This document shows, one piece after another, positions 60,630 to 64,000 of a DNA stretch of 64,000 nucleotides. Made by a program: the position numbers and the translations under genes. The DNA is from Corynebacterium yonathiae. GTDB taxonomy: Bacteria > Actinomycetota > Actinomycetes > Mycobacteriales > Mycobacteriaceae. The first letter of the stretch is position 1, and each line of letters starts with the position of its first letter. The stretch is taken from assembly GCF_027570195.1 (NCBI RefSeq), contig NZ_JAKMUZ010000001.1, forward strand, positions 1-64,000. The letters run 5' to 3'. Below the pieces are notes generated by a model. The model made no database searches. It saw only the letters and a list, made by a program, of their open reading frames with translations, and had not been told where the DNA came from.

Positions 60630-61757
60630 TTAACGGACTTCACGCGGAGCTAGGTTGAGGGACTCGTAGCCATCGCTGGTAAGGATCACGATATCTTCCA
60701 AGCGCATACCCCACTTGCCTTCCACGTAGATGCCCGGCTCAATGGAAAAGGCCATGCCCTCTTCCAGTGGGAGGTCATTGCCGTCCATTATGAACGGCTC
60801 TTCGTGAGTAGACAGGCCGATGCCATGGCCGGTGCGGTGGACAAAGTTATCACCCCAGCCGGCCGCAGCGATTGCCTCGCGGGTGATGGCATCGATCTCT
60901 GCGGCGGTGCTACCGGGGTGGGCTGCAGCGCGGGCGGCTGCTTGGGCGTCGGCAAGCACGGCATAAGCATCTTGAAAATCCTGCGGTGCCGTGGAAATGT
61001 CCCCGCCGACCACGTAGGTGCGGGTGCAATCGGAGTGGTAGCCGGAAGGCAGAGTGCCGCCGATATCGACGACTACCGGCTCTCCTTCCGCGAGCACGCG
61101 GTCCGAGAAACTATGATGCGGGTTGGCCCCGTTCGGGCCCGAGCCGACGATCACGAAATCGATAACGGAGTGCTCCCGCAAGATGAGCTCTTCCAATTCG
61201 TGAGCTACCTCGGCCTCGGTGCGGCCCGGCTGGAGGAGCTGTGGCACCTGTGCGTGGACTGCATCGATGGCGTGGCCAGCCTTGCGCAGCTCAGCAATCT
61301 CAGCTTCATCCTTGCGGGTAAAAAGCTCCGCCAGCGCGTAGGTAGCCAACTGATAATTGGCTTGTGGGATCAGATCCTGAAAACGCAGGACGTGATCTGC
61401 AGTCAGCGACTGCCCCAGGGCTACCTTGCCTAGGGTGTGGCCAGCGCCACGCAGTGCGAGCTCGTAGGGATTATCGCCGTCGTTCCAACCCCGCAGCTCT
61501 ACATCCAGCTCTCCTACCGGAGCGGCCTTGATATCGATGATATCGGTATTAGGCGCTGCGATCCACGCATTGCCCTGCTGCGGCACGACTAAGACCGTCA
61601 GGCGCTCGTGGGAGGAAACCCAGGAGCCGGTGAGATAGGCAAAGTCTGGGCCCGTGCCGATCAGGAGCAGATCAATGTCCTTGTCCTTAGCGGCCTGTTG
61701 GGCGGCCTGCAGACGTTGGGCGTAGACATCAGCGGAAAAAGTCTGAGTAACAGTCAT
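60630..61757 (-). CDS. M24 Xaa-Pro dipeptidase-like metallopeptidase
   Basis: A 375-residue pita-bread-fold peptidase that cleaves X-Pro bonds. Metal ligands are all visible: two Asp in VVVDIGGTLPSGYHSDCTRT (about 227-246), His in RTGHGIGLSTHEEP (about 310), Glu in FSIEPGIYV (about 341) and Glu in MRLEDIVIL (about 355). The N-terminal creatinase-like domain covers about 10-140. TAGACT ends seven bases before ATG 61757, suggesting a leaderless mRNA. The downstream short-chain dehydrogenase gene abuts it. Confidence 0.92.
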   Translation of the reverse strand: MTVTQTFSADVYAQRLQAAQQAAKDKDIDLLLIGTGPDFAYLTGSWVSSHERLTVLVVPQQGNAWIAAPNTDIIDIKAAPVGELDVELRGWNDGDNPYELALRGAGHTLGKVALGQSLTADHVLRFQDLIPQANYQLATYALAELFTRKDEAEIAELRKAGHAIDAVHAQVPQLLQPGRTEAEVAHELEELILREHSVIDFVIVGSGPNGANPHHSFSDRVLAEGEPVVVDIGGTLPSGYHSDCTRTYVVGGDISTAPQDFQDAYAVLADAQAAARAAAHPGSTAAEIDAITREAIAAAGWGDNFVHRTGHGIGLSTHEEPFIMDGNDLPLEEGMAFSIEPGIYVEGKWGMRLEDIVILTSDGYESLNLAPREVR

Positions 61758-61789
61758 GCTCCAGAGTCTACTCGCCCAAGCCGCGGCTC

Positions 61790-64000
61790 TTAGGCCCCGA
61801 TGGCTACCACACCGCGCTGTATCGCGTCGATGGCGCGGCGAGCATTGCGTTGAATCTCGCCATCATAACCGGTCTTGGCCACCTGTTGCAGCAGGTCAAT
61901 GACTTGACGGCACCAACGAACAAAATCACCAGGGGTAAGCTCAGCGCCGGCTTCATTGGCGGCAGCCATACAATAGCCCAAAGGCGCACCTGCTGCCCAC
62001 TGGTGCACCGCCAAGGCGAATCCGGCTTCTGGCTCACGGGTGGGCGGCAGTCGATGCCGCTGCTCATCAGCGGTAAGTTCGGTGTACACGCGCCACGTAC
62101 CATTCATAGCATCGGCCATGCGCTCGGTGGCTGCCTCCGGCTGCCCACTGGTAGCCTTGCGGTTTTCGAAGCAGCACAAGGAGGCAACGCCAGCAAGCTC
62201 CGCGGGATCCAGGTCATCCCAAATTCCGCGTTTGAGGCATTGCGCCACGAGCAAATCGGATTCGCTGTGAATCTTGGCTAGACGCTCGCCTTCCTCAGTA
62301 ATTACGGGCGTGCGTTCGGAACCTACCCCGGTGAACTCGACATAGTCCATCTCTGCCAGAAGGTCCACGATGCGCTCGAAAGTACGGCCCAAAGTATCTG
62401 TAGCCTTGTTTACCTTGGACTGGAGCTTGTCTCGGTCCCGCTCGCGCCGTGCCAGCTTTTGGGCCAGACCCGCTAGCTGCTCGCGATCAGTAGCCGGCCA
62501 CTCATGAGCGGGATGGGCGCGCAGTGCATCGCGCAACTGCCCCACCCGCTTATTGGGCCGAGCACGGGTCTGCGATTTCATTCGCTTGGGCCGGTCAAAG
62601 TGTTCGCGGTGCAAGACATCTTGTACATATCTGGTATTGCGACGCGGGTTCTTGCGCACTGGCTTCGGGATCTTGATGCGACCGACCTGGATGGGGGGAT
62701 TATTAATCCCAGCTGCATCGATCCGGCCAGACCACCCAGACTCAGTGGTAACCCACGGGCGGGGATCCGCAGTCTGGTTTGCCGGAGTAACAACCACTGC
62801 GAGAATAGGGCGCTTCTTGCCGGGCATGGCAATAACGTCGCCTAGCTGCAGACGTCCCAAAACCGCGATTACTTCTTGGTTGCGTTGGTTAACGCTATCG
62901 ATTTTGGACTGCTTTTCTTCCGCAGTGAGTTCGCGGCGCAGGCGGACGTAGTCCATTAGGACCTCGGCGGGATCTTCCCCATCCTTCGCTGGAGGCGCGA
63001 GCGATGCCACGGCATCATCCAACTGGCTGCGCAGCTCGCGCACTCGATGTTCCGCGCGCTCAATTTCGCGGGTTTCTTGCACCACCGAGCCATCCGCTTG
63101 GAACTGGGCAAAAGACTTTTCCAGCAAACGAAGAGAATCTTCGAACCCGAGCATGCCCAGCAAGTTGATCGCCATATTATACCCCGGCGCAAAGGTGGAA
63201 ATGAGAGGGTAAGTGCGCGTGGAAGCAAGGCCAGCTACTTGACGCGGATCCATCGCGGGGGCCCATTGCACGACTGCATTGCCCAAGGTATCGATGCCAC
63301 GGCGTCCCGCACGGCCGGTCAGCTGCGTGTACTGGCCTGGGGTGAGATCAACGTGGGCTTCACCATTGAACTTGATGAGTTTTTCTAGCACCACGGTGCG
63401 CGCCGGCATATTGATGCCGAGAGCCAAGGTTTCCGTAGCGAAGACGGCGCGGACAAGGCCGCGTACGAATAGGTCTTCTACGATATGCCGGAAGGCCGGC
63501 AGCATTCCTGCGTGGTGGGCTGCAAAACCTCGGGAAAGGGCTTCGCGCCAGCGCTTGAAGTCTAGGACCTGCAGATCTTCTTCGGGGATACCTTCTACAC
63601 CAGCATCGACGATTTCTTTGATCTGCTGTGCTTCTTCCTGGGAGGTAAGCACCATGCGGCTGCGCAGACACTGATTGAGCGCGCCATCGCAGCCGGCGCG
63701 GGAGAAAATGAAGGTAATTGCCGGCAGCATGTCTTGGGATTGGAGTACTTTTAGCACCTCTGGGCGGCCCAGTGGGCGATAGCGATCCTGTTGGCGGGAA
63801 GCGCCGGAGCGTCCCCTTCCCTTTCCGCGGAATTCGCTACGTCCACCACCCTTGTGGCGGGCTCGGGCGCGAAAGCCCTTGCCGGACTTATAGTCTGCGC
63901 GACCATTATCGGTATCGCCGGCCTCAAGGCGCTGGATTCTACGCTCCAGCTCAGCGTTGACCTGTCCGCCGGATTCGGGCTCGAAAAGCGGATAAATCTT
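61790..64000 (-). CDS. helY: HelY-type DEAD/DEAH-box helicase (5' end beyond the window)
   Basis: The frame stays open from 61790 to the window edge, giving 736 residues of a larger protein (the family has about 900); the N-terminal RecA domain with Walker A lies outside. Visible are the second helicase domain with AAHHAGMLPAFRHIVEDLF, ATETLALGINMPARTVV and QLTGRAGRRGID, and the Ski2/Mtr4-like C-terminal part (DSHC region, DLDPAELAGVASLCC and onward). Related actinobacterial proteins are called HelY and presumably unwind RNA. A Gly/Arg/Lys-rich segment lies at about 63770-63900. Confidence 0.9.
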   Translation of the reverse strand, partial: KIYPLFEPESGGQVNAELERRIQRLEAGDTDNGRADYKSGKGFRARARHKGGGRSEFRGKGRGRSGASRQQDRYRPLGRPEVLKVLQSQDMLPAITFIFSRAGCDGALNQCLRSRMVLTSQEEAQQIKEIVDAGVEGIPEEDLQVLDFKRWREALSRGFAAHHAGMLPAFRHIVEDLFVRGLVRAVFATETLALGINMPARTVVLEKLIKFNGEAHVDLTPGQYTQLTGRAGRRGIDTLGNAVVQWAPAMDPRQVAGLASTRTYPLISTFAPGYNMAINLLGMLGFEDSLRLLEKSFAQFQADGSVVQETREIERAEHRVRELRSQLDDAVASLAPPAKDGEDPAEVLMDYVRLRRELTAEEKQSKIDSVNQRNQEVIAVLGRLQLGDVIAMPGKKRPILAVVVTPANQTADPRPWVTTESGWSGRIDAAGINNPPIQVGRIKIPKPVRKNPRRNTRYVQDVLHREHFDRPKRMKSQTRARPNKRVGQLRDALRAHPAHEWPATDREQLAGLAQKLARRERDRDKLQSKVNKATDTLGRTFERIVDLLAEMDYVEFTGVGSERTPVITEEGERLAKIHSESDLLVAQCLKRGIWDDLDPAELAGVASLCCFENRKATSGQPEAATERMADAMNGTWRVYTELTADEQRHRLPPTREPEAGFALAVHQWAAGAPLGYCMAAANEAGAELTPGDFVRWCRQVIDLLQQVAKTGYDGEIQRNARRAIDAIQRGVVAIGA

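Noticed and set aside
1..64000. CRISPR arrays, prophage or insertion-sequence elements
   Set aside because: No regularly spaced repeats, transposase or phage structural genes, integrase other than XerD, or terminal inverted repeats were seen.

Overview
The window is a stretch of chromosome from a Corynebacterium (Actinobacteria, Mycobacteriales). The organism call rests on gene content and order: tlyA-nadK-recN-steA-steB, pldP-scpA-scpB-rluB-cmk-der, secA2, odhI(garA)-ftsR-bfn-resR, rbpA, ppm1-lnt, thiM-thiE-thiD/tenA, ndh-ufaA and helY. From memory these blocks match the order around M. tuberculosis Rv1691-Rv1713, Rv1827-Rv1830 and Rv2050-Rv2092, and the cg16xx region of C. glutamicum. The sequence is moderately GC-rich. 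No phage, insertion sequence, CRISPR array or rRNA gene was seen. One tRNA (tRNA-Pro, GGG) and one TPP riboswitch are present.

Layout. 1-568: a terminator and a gene-free stretch. 569-9475: a tightly packed plus-strand operon (TPR protein, HAD phosphatase, 53-aa protein, tlyA, nadK, recN, steA, steB, Nudix, xerD), mostly with overlapping stop/start codons; pyrG, which I would expect between steB and the Nudix gene, is absent. 9488-10490: a secreted, membrane-anchored protein split by a one-base frameshift. 10612-16735: chromosome segregation and translation/ribosome genes, with a GNAT gene on the opposite strand between scpA and scpB. 16892-22290: C4-dicarboxylate antiporter, methyltransferase and a heterodimeric ABC exporter whose two halves carry complementary defects. 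22287-26622: lipoprotein esterase, orphan DNA methyltransferase, small antitoxin-like protein and a protein made of two fused TetR units. 26669-30833: ABC-2 transporter with a NarL-type two-component system, facing a CadD-like transporter across a perfect 21-bp palindrome. 30886-34950: tRNA-Pro, YchJ protein, hydrolase-OsmC fusion, SecA2. 35036-37657: OdhI, FtsR, DUF151, ResR-like regulator. 37935-48994: VWA protein, DNA-repair-like protein, RNA helicase, gnd, thioesterase, enoyl-reductase-like protein, CorA, methyltransferase and the thiamine operon. 49239-53040: ndh, ufaA-like gene, DyP peroxidase. 53041-54328: the most accessory-looking part, with an unrecognised gene, a rhodanese-like remnant, a large palindrome and a 54-aa membrane protein. 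54329-64000: YceI, small zinc-binding-like protein, rbpA, ppm1-lnt-fxsA, CobG-like truncated protein, short-chain dehydrogenase, M24 peptidase and the 5'-truncated helicase HelY.

How the genes work together. Much of the window is core housekeeping: septum cleavage (SteAB), chromosome condensation and segregation (PldP, ScpAB, XerD), translation (TlyA, RluB, Der, tRNA), NADP and thiamine supply, carbon-flux control (OdhI, Gnd, Ndh), envelope lipoprotein and lipoglycan synthesis (Ppm1, Lnt) and stress transcription (RbpA). The unusual material consists of divergent paralogues (the ABC pair, UfaA-like, CobG-like and OsmC-fusion proteins, each lacking an expected active-site element), the double TetR protein, and regulatory DNA. 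The regulatory DNA includes the 21-bp palindrome, a TPP riboswitch whose last conserved segment serves as the ribosome binding site, overlapping SigA/SigH-like promoters before rbpA, and at least eleven genes with a -10-like hexamer 6-8 nt before the start codon, suggesting leaderless mRNAs. Start codons were moved from the longest possible frame where a ribosome binding site, an overlap or family length argued for it. All comparisons with other species are from memory; no database search was done.
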